In this document: in pieces, positions 55,101 to 59,364 of the stretch
How the letters are laid out: each line of letters opens with the position of its first letter
How positions within the stretch are numbered: position 1 is the stretch's first letter
From: Castor canadensis
Lineage: Eukaryota > Chordata > Mammalia > Rodentia > Castoridae
Length of the DNA stretch: 64,000 nucleotides
Assembly (NCBI RefSeq): GCF_047511655.1
Contig: NC_133389.1
Span: 147,772,473 to 147,836,472, forward strand
Direction of reading: 5' to 3'
The notes under the pieces: generated by a model
What the model was told of the DNA's origin: nothing
Seen by the model: the letters and a program-made list of their open reading frames with translations, nothing else
Databases searched by the model: none
Translations under genes and position numbers: made by a program

Positions 55101-56017
55101 ATCAGACTGTGAAATTTTTGGTGGCCTTACTCTAATACTTCTCACAAACTAATACTGAGCCACACCACCTAGAAAATATGTGTGAAAAAGTGACACTCTC
55201 AAAAGTGTTCAATGCAAATTTCGGATTCTAAGTCAAAAGTCAAGAAATTCTGTTCCCACTTCCCATGCCCCATTTCCTGTCTCCTCTGGACATTCTCTCA
55301 CAACTATTAAGACTATTCCCAACACTTCACTAATTTTGTATACTCTGTATGCCATGAAACAATCAACTATCTTAAAAGCTTCGGTCACTGATAAAAGTAA
55401 CGTGCCTTCCCCTCTTCCGCCTGCTCCTCCAAGAATCAAAATCCAAAGAGAAACAAAAGTGATTAGAGGAGGAAGTACCCGATACTATGCCCGACCCATT
55501 TCTTGCAACAATACTAATCACTCAAGCAATACACACACATAACCGGTGACAGGAGCAAAGAGCCTGACTTTCAACAAACTCCACCTAATACACCCCGAAA
55601 AGCGGCTGCCGTGTGTCGGTGCTTTTCTGAGTCTCCCATGCAAACTATGGCAACGACAGTGCCGAGGGGCGGAAGAGACTTTCCTCGCACCCCTCCTTTC
55701 CATGACCCCCAGCCCTGGCAAGCCGCTCGAACGAGGCCCTCCGGCCAGAAAACGAGAAGCAACTCTAAAGTAGCTGCACCCAAACACGGAACAAAGCGCC
55801 TGCCGGGGGTGTACTAGTAGGACGCCATTACGCGGGGCAGTGGCCTGCGCCGCGGGCGCCGAGAAGACGACCCAGACCCCGAAGCGTGGGCTCGGCCCCC
55901 AACAAAAGACACCACAGGCAGAGGTCACGGGGGGCAGTCTTAGCAGGTAGGCAGCAGACAAGACACGAAAGAAGGAAAAAGCCGCTTACCTTCGTGAGTC
56001 TTGGCGATCTTCGCCAT
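12943..56017 (-). CDS. SF3B1: SF3B1, splicing factor 3b subunit 1, complete 25-exon coding region
   Basis: SF3B1 (SF3b155/SAP155) is the scaffold of the SF3b complex in the U2 snRNP. In the nucleus it holds the duplex between U2 snRNA and the intron branch site and contacts U2AF, SF3B6 (p14) and PHF5A. The exons were placed by reading the minus strand and matching the known protein. All 24 introns are GT-AG, and the coding pieces add up to 3915 nt, exactly 1304 codons plus TAA. The ATG is the complement of 56015-56017 and the stop the complement of 12943-12945. Residues 1-~450 are low-complexity with repeated TPG and RWDETP motifs (U2AF-ligand motifs). The rest is HEAT repeats. Codons 622 (GAA), 625 (CGT), 662 (CAC), 666 (AAG) and 700 (AAA) encode the normal E, R, H, K and K. 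No frameshift or stop was seen, so the gene should be functional. Introns range from about 0.12 kb to 12.5 kb. Confidence 0.98.
13403..13619 (-). CDS. SF3B1: SF3B1 exon 24 (codons 1180-1252)
   Basis: 217 nt, [16 protein letters not shown] to MLQYCLQ, C-terminal HEAT repeats. Acceptor GTTACAG|GGACCT, donor ACAG|GTAAGT. Confidence 0.97.
14134..14930. repeat. SINE group in SF3B1 intron 23
   Basis: Three SINE pieces: a plus-strand ID unit (14134-14220), a minus-strand ID unit (about 14433-14520, GGTGCTCTACTGCTTGAGCCA), and a minus-strand ID unit plus B1 fragment (about 14795-14930). Confidence 0.7.
15408..15655 (+). repeat. Two ID-like SINEs and a CA run in SF3B1 intron 23
   Basis: ID units at 15408-15480 and 15560-15635, both in plus orientation, separated by a short (CA)n at 15482-15504. 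The second ends in a 20-base A run. They lie about 130 bp past the donor of exon 23. Confidence 0.8.
15786..16058 (-). CDS. SF3B1: SF3B1 exon 23 (codons 1089-1179 plus two bases)
   Basis: 273 nt, [15 protein letters not shown] to EDALMD. Acceptor CCCCCAG|CCCTCA with a good pyrimidine tract, donor ATAG|GTAAGT. Confidence 0.97.
16634..16815 (+). repeat. Polypurine (GA/GGA)n tract
   Basis: About 165 bp of almost pure purine on the plus strand (pyrimidine on the SF3B1 transcript), ending in (GT)7, in SF3B1 intron 22. Confidence 0.9.
17380..17511 (-). CDS. SF3B1: SF3B1 exon 22 (codons 1045-1088 plus two bases)
   Basis: 132 nt, [15 protein letters not shown] to GYIAKAI. It includes K1071, R1074 and V1078, known in the family as part of the pladienolide/branch-point adenosine pocket. 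Acceptor ATTAG|GGGAGC, donor TTGG|GTGAGT. Confidence 0.97.
17545..17945. repeat. ID-like SINEs flanking SF3B1 exon 22
   Basis: Two minus-strand units back to back (17545-17620 and 17620-17702) and one plus-strand unit (17866-17945). The first begins about 35 bp upstream of the exon 22 acceptor, so it sits very near the branch-site region of that intron. Confidence 0.75.
18084..18204 (-). CDS. SF3B1: SF3B1 exon 21 (codons 1005-1044 plus two bases)
   Basis: 121 nt, [16 protein letters not shown] to DLVGRIAD. Acceptor AAATAG|GTATGC, donor ACAG|GTAAGC. Confidence 0.97.
18205..19746. other. SF3B1 intron 20, no repeat recognised
   Basis: About 1.5 kb of AT-rich intron with no SINE or L1 that I can identify. 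18500-18850 is somewhat more GC-balanced but matches nothing I know. Confidence 0.5.
19747..19858 (-). CDS. SF3B1: SF3B1 exon 20 (codons 968-1004 plus one base)
   Basis: 112 nt, [16 protein letters not shown] to KAIVNVI plus the first base of Gly1005. The intron begins GTATGCA, identical to the first seven bases of exon 21, so the exon/intron edge reads like a copy of the true exon junction. Confidence 0.97.
19943..20125 (-). CDS. SF3B1: SF3B1 exon 19 (codons 907-967)
   Basis: 183 nt, phase 0, [16 protein letters not shown] to VVMKTCQE. Acceptor TTTTAG|GACTCA, donor AGAG|GTAATC. Confidence 0.97.
20415..20636 (-). CDS. SF3B1: SF3B1 exon 18 (codons 833-906)
   Basis: 222 nt, phase 0, [16 protein letters not shown] to FQEQTTE, HEAT repeats. 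Acceptor TTTTAG|TTAGTC, donor AGAG|GTAATT. Confidence 0.97.
20883..20965 (+). repeat. ID-like SINE in SF3B1 intron 17
   Basis: It has GGAGGTGTGGCTCAAGTGAT, AGAGCACCTG and GAGTTCAAACCCC, followed by an A-rich tail. Confidence 0.8.
21163..21288 (-). CDS. SF3B1: SF3B1 exon 17 (codons 791-832)
   Basis: 126 nt, phase 0, [14 protein letters not shown] to LDRRNYRQ. Acceptor TTTCAG|GTGGTA, donor ACAG|GTAAAC. Confidence 0.97.
21425..21571 (-). CDS. SF3B1: SF3B1 exon 16 (codons 742-790)
   Basis: 147 nt, phase 0, [17 protein letters not shown] to [13 protein letters not shown] repeats. Introns on both sides are short, about 0.1 kb each. Confidence 0.97.
21672..21817 (-). CDS. SF3B1: SF3B1 exon 15 (codons 693-741)
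   Basis: 146 nt, [15 protein letters not shown] to GIRQHRGK. K700, the most frequent mutation site in myelodysplasia, is AAA at 21795-21797. Acceptor TTATAG|GTCTTG, donor AAAG|GTAAAT. Confidence 0.97.
22025..22295 (-). CDS. SF3B1: SF3B1 exon 14 (codons 603-692 plus one base)
   Basis: 271 nt of HEAT repeats. It holds the human cancer-hotspot positions E622 (GAA, 22236-22238), R625 (CGT, 22227-22229), H662 (CAC, 22116-22118) and K666 (AAG, 22104-22106), all normal here. Acceptor TTTTAG|GCTGCT, donor CATG|GTAAGT. Confidence 0.97.
22414..22500 (-). CDS. SF3B1: SF3B1 exon 13 (codons 574-602)
   Basis: 87 nt, [17 protein letters not shown] to IISNLAK. Acceptor TTTCAG|ATTCTT, donor AAAG|GTAGGT. Separated from exon 14 by a 118-bp intron. 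Confidence 0.97.
22895..23107 (-). repeat. B1-ID dimer SINE in SF3B1 intron 12
   Basis: Read on the minus strand, it starts GCCAGGCACCAGTGG, then has the AGATTGGAAGGATCATAGTT part of B1 and a full-length ID half with the anticodon-arm region intact. Confidence 0.8.
23529..23708 (-). CDS. SF3B1: SF3B1 exon 12 (codons 514-573)
   Basis: 180 nt, [14 protein letters not shown] to VRPYVHK, early HEAT repeats. The donor AAG|GTTTGT has T at +3 and +4, an unusually poor match to U1 snRNA compared with the other donors of this gene. Confidence 0.97.
23765..23950 (-). repeat. Two minus-strand ID-like SINEs near SF3B1 exon 12
   Basis: Units at about 23765-23845 and 23868-23950, each with the reverse complement of the ID B box (GGGCATCACA or TTTGAACTCAGTACC). 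Confidence 0.75.
24437..24538 (-). CDS. SF3B1: SF3B1 exon 11 (codons 480-513)
   Basis: 102 nt, [17 protein letters not shown] to GTPPMRK, around the start of the HEAT-repeat domain. Acceptor TTGTAG|GTTGAT, donor AAAG|GTAAGT. Confidence 0.97.
24629..24826 (-). CDS. SF3B1: SF3B1 exon 10 (codons 414-479)
   Basis: 198 nt, phase 0, [17 protein letters not shown] to [10 protein letters not shown]. It links the disordered N-terminus to the HEAT domain. Acceptor GTTAG|GTACTT, donor TTG|GTAAGT. Confidence 0.97.
24827..26822. other. SF3B1 intron 9, mostly unique sequence
   Basis: About 2 kb. I recognise only a decayed minus-strand ID unit (about 25998-26075) and a short plus-strand B1 fragment (about 26324-26410). 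The remainder is AT-rich with no gene. Confidence 0.6.
26823..26944 (-). CDS. SF3B1: SF3B1 exon 9 (codons 373-413)
   Basis: 122 nt, [17 protein letters not shown] to MFPEGYK. This is the segment known in the family to bind SF3B6/p14. Acceptor TTGGTAG|GTCACA, donor TAAG|GTAGTA. Confidence 0.97.
27209..27421 (-). CDS. SF3B1: SF3B1 exon 8 (codons 302-372 plus one base)
   Basis: 213 nt, [13 protein letters not shown] to NMATPTPG. It includes the SRWDET motif and many TP dipeptides typical of the phosphorylated N-terminal region. Acceptor TTTGAAG|ATACTCC, donor CCAG|GTAGAA. Confidence 0.97.
28138..28565 (+). repeat. B1-B1-ID SINE array in SF3B1 intron 7
   Basis: A B1 unit (28138-28235) ending in an A run, then a second composite (28269-28565). 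In the latter, two 7SL-type monomers (CAGTGGCTCATGCCT... and AGCTGGGCATGATGG...) are followed by an ID fragment. Confidence 0.75.
28784..29021 (-). CDS. SF3B1: SF3B1 exon 7 (codons 223-301 plus one base)
   Basis: 238 nt encoding [15 protein letters not shown] to [10 protein letters not shown]. It carries a run of TPGH/ATPG repeats and the LRWDET, IWDPTP and NRWDET motifs of the U2AF-ligand class. Acceptor CCCCCAAG|ACTCC, donor GAGAG|GTACTT. Confidence 0.97.
29428..29640 (-). repeat. B1-ID dimer SINE in SF3B1 intron 6
   Basis: Minus-strand dimer: GCTGGGTGCTGATGGCTCATG, a B1 body, then an ID half that lacks the anticodon-arm region (CACCTTGAGCCAC on the plus strand at 29482-29494). Confidence 0.8.
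30640..30862 (+). repeat. B1-ID dimer SINE in SF3B1 intron 6
   Basis: Plus-strand dimer: CCAGTGGCTCACCTGTAATC, TACTCAGGAGGCAGAGATCAG, an AAACCCATCAC linker, then GGGCTGGTGGAGTGTCTCAA joined straight to GGTGCAGGCCC, with an A18 tail. Confidence 0.85.
31506..31622 (+). pseudogene. U6 snRNA pseudogene
   Basis: 31506-31609 matches U6 snRNA end to end: CAGCAGCACAAATACTGAAA, GATTAGCATGGCTCCTGTGCA and TTCCATATT. It carries many substitutions, including in the ACAGAGA box, which reads ACATCGA. It is followed by A12 instead of the T run a real gene needs. It is antisense within SF3B1 intron 6, about 170 bp past the donor of exon 6. Confidence 0.9.
31835..32005 (-). CDS. SF3B1: SF3B1 exon 6 (codons 166-222)
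   Basis: 171 nt, [14 protein letters not shown] to SSWDQAE. It includes the first tryptophan ligand motifs (KRKRRWDQT and SSWDQ). Acceptor TTTGCAG|AGAGAA. The donor is GCAGAA|GTAATT, a weak site with A rather than G at the last exon base. Confidence 0.97.
32998..33539 (+). pseudogene. TOMM6: Processed TOMM6 pseudogene with target-site duplication
   Basis: TOMM6 is a small subunit of the mitochondrial outer-membrane translocase. The plus strand encodes a clear TOMM6-like stretch ([14 protein letters not shown], 33061-33102, then VVYCFAT). A frameshift follows near 33130, an AAT-TAA stop interrupts the LILN region, and a matching end PQPGV-stop reaches 33243. About 250 bp of 3'UTR with AATAAA (33499-33504) follows, and the tail has become (AC)n. 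The direct repeat aagaatgaggcag (32998-33010 and 33527-33539) flanks the insert. There are no introns. It lies antisense in SF3B1 intron 5 and ends 27 bp from the exon 5 donor. Confidence 0.9.
33567..33646 (-). CDS. SF3B1: SF3B1 exon 5 (codons 139-165)
   Basis: 80 nt from [16 protein letters not shown] to LTKEE. Acceptor TTCTGCAG|GAGGG, donor GAG|GTGTGT. Its donor lies only about 27 bp from the right target-site duplication of the TOMM6 pseudogene in intron 5. Confidence 0.97.
33647..35455. other. SF3B1: SF3B1 intron 4, free of SINEs
   Basis: 1.8 kb with no recognisable transposon. It contains the candidate alternative terminal exon near 33850-34009. The absence of repeats next to heavily infested introns hints at constraint. 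Confidence 0.6.
33990..34009 (-). CDS. SF3B1: Candidate alternative terminal exon of SF3B1 (short isoform), coding part
   Basis: Within intron 4 the minus strand has a TCTAG acceptor at 34010-34014, preceded by a near-perfect branch-site motif TACTAAT (complement of 34031-34037), about 22 nt upstream of the splice site. Joined to exon 4 in phase, it adds GFYSAA and a TGA, giving a predicted 144-residue protein that stops before the U2AF-ligand motifs and HEAT repeats. An ATTAAA poly(A) signal lies on the minus strand at 33868-33873. From memory, human SF3B1 has a reported short isoform of about this length; I could not check it. The pyrimidine tract is weak, so usage may be low or regulated. 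Confidence 0.6.
35456..35570 (-). CDS. SF3B1: SF3B1 exon 4 (codons 101-138 plus one base)
   Basis: 115 nt from [10 protein letters not shown] to LDPFAD plus the first base of Gly139. Acceptor TTTCAG|TATGAT, donor GATG|GTAATT. The downstream intron 4 holds a candidate alternative last exon (see 33990-34009) that splices in the same phase. Confidence 0.97.
35735..35935 (+). repeat. B1-ID dimer SINE in SF3B1 intron 3
   Basis: ATAATCCCAGCACTGGGGAGGCTGAG, a B1 body, then GGTGGGGATATAACTTAGTAGAGCA as a diverged ID half. Confidence 0.75.
36098..36202 (-). CDS. SF3B1: SF3B1 exon 3 (codons 66-100)
   Basis: 105 nt, phase 0 at both ends. It starts [16 protein letters not shown] and ends at PQSTEQ. Acceptor TTGTAG|GATGAC, donor CAG|GTGATC. 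Confidence 0.97.
36535..37095 (+). repeat. SINE group and purine tract in SF3B1 intron 2
   Basis: An ID unit (36539-36630), a B1 piece (36712-36812), an ID fragment (36885-36955), and a GGAA/GGGA-rich purine tract (about 36993-37085). Confidence 0.75.
37235..37300 (+). repeat. Left half of a B1-type SINE split by the young L1
   Basis: GGCTGGGTGCCAGTGGCTCA... up to CTCAGAAGGCAGAGGTCAG. The rest of the same SINE resumes at 41831, on the far side of the L1. Confidence 0.85.
37301..41814 (+). mobile_element. Young 5'-truncated LINE-1 with nearly intact ORF2
   Basis: A 4.5-kb insert flanked by the 16-bp direct repeat agaaggcagaggtcag (37285-37300 and 41815-41830), ending in an A-rich tail. It keeps the last about 40 codons of a probable ORF1 (to 37426), a 50-bp spacer, ORF2, and a 3'UTR with a G-rich polypurine tract (41667-41727). 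It lies antisense to SF3B1 in intron 2. Two lesions in ORF2 and the missing 5' end make it incapable of moving by itself. Confidence 0.95.
37477..41290 (+). pseudogene. LINE-1 ORF2 (endonuclease-reverse transcriptase), broken by one stop and one frameshift
   Basis: ORF2 encodes the endonuclease and reverse transcriptase used in target-primed reverse transcription. It is open from ATG 37477 for 924 codons. The endonuclease residues N14 and E43 (in QETHLT) and the GDFNTPLS and SDHNAV motifs are present. The polymerase FADD is at residues 700-703 (39574-39585), the same position as in human L1. A TGA at 40249-40251 interrupts it, probably a CpG-type change at CGA. The same frame continues to 40917. 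A 1-bp-type frameshift in the G5/A5 run near 40875 moves the C-terminal zinc-knuckle region into another frame, which ends at the normal-looking stop at 41290. Confidence 0.93.
41815..42205 (+). repeat. Right half of the split SINE and following SINEs
   Basis: The right target-site duplication is followed by the B1 remainder GGGGATTATGGATCCAGCC and the CCCAACAC linker (to about 41910). Then come a B1-ID dimer (41912-42100) and an ID unit with an A17 tail (42128-42215). Confidence 0.8.
42325..43110 (+). repeat. Four SINEs in tandem next to SF3B1 exon 2
   Basis: Plus-strand B1-ID units at about 42325-42500, 42515-42690 and 42778-42975, and a B1 at 43010-43110. All are antisense to SF3B1 and end about 170 bp from the exon 2 donor. 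Confidence 0.75.
43277..43443 (-). CDS. SF3B1: SF3B1 exon 2 (codons 10-65)
   Basis: 167 nt. The acceptor is CTTACAG|ATATTGAAG and the donor GAT|GTAAGT. It encodes the stretch from [11 protein letters not shown] to ATELED. It is separated from exon 1 by the 12.5-kb intron 1 and from exon 3 by a 7.1-kb intron that holds the young L1. Confidence 0.97.
43588..44570 (+). repeat. SINE cluster in SF3B1 intron 1 (first kb)
   Basis: Plus-strand units: B1 (43588-43700), ID (43945-44030), ID fragment (44080-44132), B1-ID (44135-44270), ID (44312-44412) and B1 (44448-44570). Confidence 0.7.
44583..44738 (+). mobile_element. MER5A-like DNA transposon remnant
   Basis: AGTGGTTCTCAAACTTGAATC, GGCCTGGGTCAGGCCC, TTTCTGCATTTCTA, then GGTGATGTCC and GATCACACTCTGA follow the MER5A order. 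Confidence 0.75.
44806..45235 (+). mobile_element. MaLR-type LTR (MST/MLT1 class)
   Basis: It matches the MaLR LTR order: ATGGTTTGCCCCCGCAAGG, TCCAGTGTGGCAGTGTTGAG, CACTGCCCTCAGAAAG, ACCATGTGATGTCTTCCTCT, CAGAAGGCCCTCACC, a GCTAAATAAAG poly(A) signal, then TTGTTATAATAATACAAAATAGGCTAAG. This is a solo, decayed copy. Confidence 0.8.
45420..45680 (-). repeat. ID fragment and minus-strand B1-ID dimer in SF3B1 intron 1
   Basis: 45420-45472 is a plus-strand ID fragment. 45477-45680 is a minus-strand dimer (CTACACCTTGAGACACTC marks the deleted ID half). It is one of very few SINEs sharing the SF3B1 orientation in intron 1. Confidence 0.75.
46030..46950. repeat. ID-like SINEs in SF3B1 intron 1
   Basis: A minus-strand unit (46030-46115), then plus-strand units at about 46563-46625, 46783-46862 and 46873-46955. 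Confidence 0.75.
46960..47560. other. SF3B1 intron 1, unique stretch
   Basis: AT-rich intron sequence with no repeat or gene that I recognise. Confidence 0.4.
47560..48190 (+). repeat. ID unit and B1-ID dimer in SF3B1 intron 1
   Basis: An ID unit (47563-47652) and a very clean dimer (47978-48185): CAGCACCAGTGGCTCACGCC, a B1 body, linker, then GGTGGAGTGGCTCAAGGTGT joined to AGGCCCTGAG with the anticodon-arm region missing. Confidence 0.85.
48190..48775. other. SF3B1 intron 1, no gene recognised
   Basis: Unnamed sequence. It may contain an ancient repeat near 48600-48720 that I cannot classify. Confidence 0.35.
48778..49165 (+). repeat. ID unit and B1-ID dimer in SF3B1 intron 1
   Basis: An ID unit (48778-48880) with an A19 tail, and a dimer (48988-49160) with the deleted-type ID half. 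Confidence 0.8.
49752..50565 (+). repeat. Three plus-strand SINEs in SF3B1 intron 1
   Basis: A dimer (49752-49960), an ID unit (50080-50150), and a dimer of the other class (50345-50555) with an AAAAATACCCAACAC linker and a less-deleted ID half. Confidence 0.8.
50660..51700. repeat. SINE group in SF3B1 intron 1
   Basis: A minus-strand ID unit (50660-50750). Then plus-strand pieces: B1 (50975-51070, followed by a C13 run), ID fragments (51125-51185 and 51205-51295), B1 plus ID (51385-51575), and an ID fragment (51635-51705). Confidence 0.7.
52255..52440 (+). repeat. SINE fragments in SF3B1 intron 1
   Basis: A truncated dimer (52258-52378) whose ID half reads GGACTGGCTCGAGGTGTAGG, and a short ID fragment at 52382-52432. 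Confidence 0.7.
52440..54055. other. SF3B1 intron 1, mostly unique
   Basis: The longest SINE-poor stretch of intron 1, with one diverged ID unit at about 53460-53525. No exon-like or gene-like signal was recognised. Confidence 0.45.
54058..54645 (+). repeat. Two B1-ID dimers in SF3B1 intron 1
   Basis: 54058-54285 has a full ID half. 54438-54640 has the deleted-type half (GTGGCTCGAGGTGTAGGCCC) and an A18 tail. Confidence 0.85.
54645..55590. other. SF3B1 intron 1 near the promoter, nothing recognised
   Basis: Unique or unclassified sequence between the last SINE of intron 1 and the CpG island. No supported gene. Confidence 0.45.
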
Positions 56018-56490
56018 TTTGTTCAGTCGAACACACAGACGGAACTGGCGCTCCCAAGAACTTCCGCTCGTCGCCGCCACCGCCACGGAGAAAAATAGCG
56101 GGGACTGCTCTCCGCGCATGCGCCGAGCGGGCACGCGCGCCGTCGGAAGACACGTGACAAAGCTGCCAGCTGGATAGAACCGCGAGGTGCATGGTGGGTG
56201 TGGGAGGAGCCGGGTTGGGCCCTGGGTCGGCTGCCCGGAAATACCCGGGAAACTTCGCGTGGGCGGGCCAGCCCTGCTTGAGTGCTTTTTCCCGGAGGAA
56301 AGTGGACTCCACCCGCGCAGTTAAGAGTAGTCACTGTACGGACTACTGGGCTGTTGCCACTGGAAGTGTCCTTAGACCTCCCATCCCCTTTCTCTAAGTT
56401 GGCGCGCTGGAGTCTCGGGGCTGCACAAAAGCTTTCCTTCGCCCCTGTCCCTGGTAGCGTCCGCTTGCTTGTGGTCTCGCCACAGCCATG
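55590..56490. promoter_or_regulatory. SF3B1: CpG-island promoter of SF3B1
   Basis: The only strongly GC- and CpG-rich stretch in the window; it spans exon 1. On the transcribed strand just upstream of the likely start are a palindromic NRF-1-type site GCGCATGCGC (56114-56123) and an E-box CACGTG (56151-56156). A GGAAGT ETS-type motif lies in the 5'UTR near 56061-56066. No canonical TATA box is evident. This is the standard architecture of a ubiquitously expressed gene. Initiation from the opposite strand is possible but not shown. Confidence 0.9.
55990..56096 (-). CDS. SF3B1: SF3B1 exon 1 (5'UTR plus codons 1-9 and one base)
   Basis: The coding part is 55990-56017 (28 nt), MAKIAKTHE plus the first base of codon 10. 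The donor G|GTAAGC lies at 55984-55989. About 75-80 nt of GC-rich 5'UTR runs upstream to roughly 56090-56096. There the minus strand has a pyrimidine-rich TTTTTCTCC that would suit a transcription start. The exact start site is inferred. Confidence 0.92.
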
Positions 56491-56499
56491 CTTTGCGCT

Positions 56500-57045
56500 G
56501 TAATTCAAGGTCACTTCTCCTTCACTAATTGCCTATCGTTAAAGTAGGAGTTTCATTTACAATGTGTGTTCCCAGACATTGTTAAACTAACTCAAATAGT
56601 CTAGTTGTTGCTATCCCATTTAAGAAATGAGAGAAAACCCAGGGTGGAGGGACATGGGAGGTTTTGGAAGGTCATAGTTAATAGGTAGCTCAGCGAGGGT
56701 CTTGTCGCTCTTTTCTAGCTTTTAGCTTCACGAGTTGTGAGAAAAACATTGATCATCAGAACTCACTTGGCAAAATGCCTTGTAAATCATAAACGTTACT
56801 CCTAAATCAGGAATTTTAATGAATCAAATACGATCTTTTTTTCCTAGGTACCAATTACTGACTTAGATTTAGGAGTTGTAAAAGAACAAGAGAACTCAGA
56901 ATATTGGGTCCAAGTTCCACCCTAGAAAAACAGGAAGGGATCAAAACTAGAACTACAACACAGAAAACTGTTTCATCACTGTATGATAGACTCATAACCC
57001 AAATACTTATCAGAAACTTTAGAGACAAAATGTAGGGTTATGATG
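56500..57045. other. Upstream intergenic DNA, nothing recognised
   Basis: AT content rises sharply after the CpG island. No gene or repeat recognised. Confidence 0.45.
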
Positions 57046-57047
57046 CT

Positions 57048-57765
57048 GGCGCTGTAGTTCAGAGGTAGAGTGCTTTCTTAGCATACTTCGAGGCCTTAGA
57101 TTTAAACCCCAGAACTAAAAAAAAGTATGATGTTTGTTAGAATCAGTAAAAAAATCAATTTTTGACAAGTTAAAAGTTACAATTTTTTAATTTGCATTTC
57201 TTTGACTATTAAATAATAGTTGGGGATGAAATAGAGAAAGAAGATTATACAAATTATTGATAAACCCCAGTTCTTGGGTTGGCAGAAGAATCCATATAAT
57301 CGTTGTATGCTATATAATCTATACAGAGGTTACTTAAATTCTTTTATATATACAATACAGTGTATTTTTAAATAAAGGAAAAAAAGAATGAGATGGAATT
57401 AGAGAAGTGTAACCAGTTACCATTAAACTAAAAGAAATCACTTACTGCTAACAAAAAGAATCACAAGGATACTGGATTTCTTGGTTCCTGGAGTTTGTTT
57501 TTGTTTTCTTTTCTTTTGAGGTACTGGGGCTTGAACTCAGGACCTACACCTTGAGCCACTCCACCAGCCCTTTTTTTGTGTTAGATATTTTCGAGATAGG
57601 GTCTCCGGAACTATTTGCCCGGCCTGGCTTCGAACTGCAATCCTCCTGGAGTAGCTAGGATTACAGGCGTGAGCCACCGGTGCCCCACTTGGTTCATGTT
57701 TTTGAAAAAAAGAAATTCCAGTCTGGGGATGTGGCACTTGCTTAGCATACTCCAGGCCCTGTGAC
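57048..57765. repeat. SINEs upstream of SF3B1
   Basis: A plus-strand ID unit (57048-57125), a minus-strand B1-ID dimer with the deleted-type half (57515-57690), and an ID fragment (57720-57765). Confidence 0.8.
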
Positions 57766-58594
57766 AGATTTTTATACAAAGATAATCTCCCTCATGTGAA
57801 AAATATATATGTAAAGGACATTCACCAGTGTTAACAGATGTTTATGAATGCTGAGATTATGGGTGATTTTTTTCTTTTATTTTTAGTATTTTCTACATAC
57901 TCTCCTTTAAGCATGTGTTAATTTTATAATAGAGGGAGGAGGAATGTATTAAATGAAAAGGGGAGCGATCTAAAGTACATTGTAAGCACTTTTGTAAACG
58001 TCACAATGTACCCCTCCAACCATAATATGCTAATAAATTTTTTAAAAAAAGAAAAAAAGGAGAAATGGATGTCACATATCCTTCCTGGCTTTTCCAAGTG
58101 AGAAAGAAGCTGTGCCTGCTGGCCCCTTTATATCTTATGCATATTTCTCTAGGTTACTAGGTATTAATTTTGTGGGGGAAGGGCACACATATGTACCATA
58201 ATGAAATATGAGAGACTTAGCCAAAGATCAAAAGAGACTCCCTTCTCTTTATTAGTAAAAGTGAATTGGACATCCAGGCAGGGAGAAACAAGGATTTTTT
58301 TTTCACCAAGTCCTTTTTACTTTACATTTTCAACAATTTGTAGTAAGTAATAATCAGGCATTACTAAAAATGGGTTTCCTACCTTTTTCTGGTGCATTTT
58401 GTTGTTGTTTCTAAAATTAGAGAAGCAGGCTGGGGATGTAACTCAGTGGTTGAATGAAAAATTAGAAAGGCAAATAATGCCCTTATGATTGCATCCTCTA
58501 GTTCTAAAGACATAGGGTAGTCGATAACTGTGAGTGTAAAATCTCTTGTACCTGTTTTATGATAAATAGTAGTGACTGTGCTTTATTAGGGCTG

Positions 58595-58905
58595 TTTTGT
58601 TTTTGTTGTTTTTTTGGCAGTACTGGGGCTTGAACTCAGGGCCTTACATTTGCTAGGCAGGTGCCCTACTACTTGAACCACTCTGCCAGCCTTTTTTTTT
58701 TGAGGTGCTGGGGCTTGAATTCAGGGCCTACACCTTGAGCCACTCTACTAGCCCTTTTTTGTGATGAGTTTTTTTGAGACAGGGTCTTGAGAACTATTTG
58801 CCCAGACTGCCTTTGAACCTCTATCCTCCGATCTCTGCCTCCTGAGTAACTAGAATTACAGGTATGAGCCACCAGTGCCTGGCTTCTTTTTTTTTTTTTT
58901 TTTTC
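58595..58905 (-). repeat. ID unit and B1-ID dimer, minus strand
   Basis: An ID unit (58605-58695) directly followed by a deleted-type dimer (58698-58885), both in minus orientation. Confidence 0.85.
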
Positions 58906-59024
58906 TTAATGGAGTGTGATGGGTGTCTATATAATTTTGTTCACATGACTGCAGAACCTGGGAAATGCTGGTGCTGCTTTTGATGCGTAGCATACTGCTA
59001 TTATTGGTTATTTCATAAAGTACA

Positions 59025-59075
59025 TATACCTATACATATGTGTATATAGATATATATACACACACACATACGTAA
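59025..59075. repeat. TA/CA microsatellite
   Basis: Alternating TATA and CACA runs. Confidence 0.85.
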
Positions 59076-59364
59076 TTTGAATTTTTGTAAACTCTAGCTG
59101 TGCTCTCAACTTTGTAAAAAGTATCCCAGCTTACCATGTTGAGCTGGCATTATACAGAATTAATAGCCATGTTGGTCTAGAAATGTTAAACTTAATTTTT
59201 TTCCATTTGTACAGGGGTAATGCACTATAACATAAGTAAGGTCTTATCTACATCGGTTTGATTGTAGAAACTAATATTTTCTAAGCATTGAAAAAAATTA
59301 GGGTGATTTGTCCCCTTTTATAATATAGACAGTGCTGGCATCAATTAAAACTTTCCTTCTTTTT

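Noticed and set aside
55518..55961. Long minus-strand frame near the promoter
   Set aside because: CpG-island and intron 1 sequence is GC-rich and yields chance frames. No domain is recognisable, and exon 1 is already defined by its splice donor at 55984-55989.
13620..55989. U12-type introns in SF3B1
   Set aside because: All donors read GT with U2-type contexts. No ATATCC or GTATCC donor was found.
56023..56514. 163-residue minus-strand frame upstream of exon 1
   Set aside because: It is a chance frame through the GC-rich promoter and 5'UTR, ends before the SF3B1 ATG in a different reading, and has no recognisable domain.
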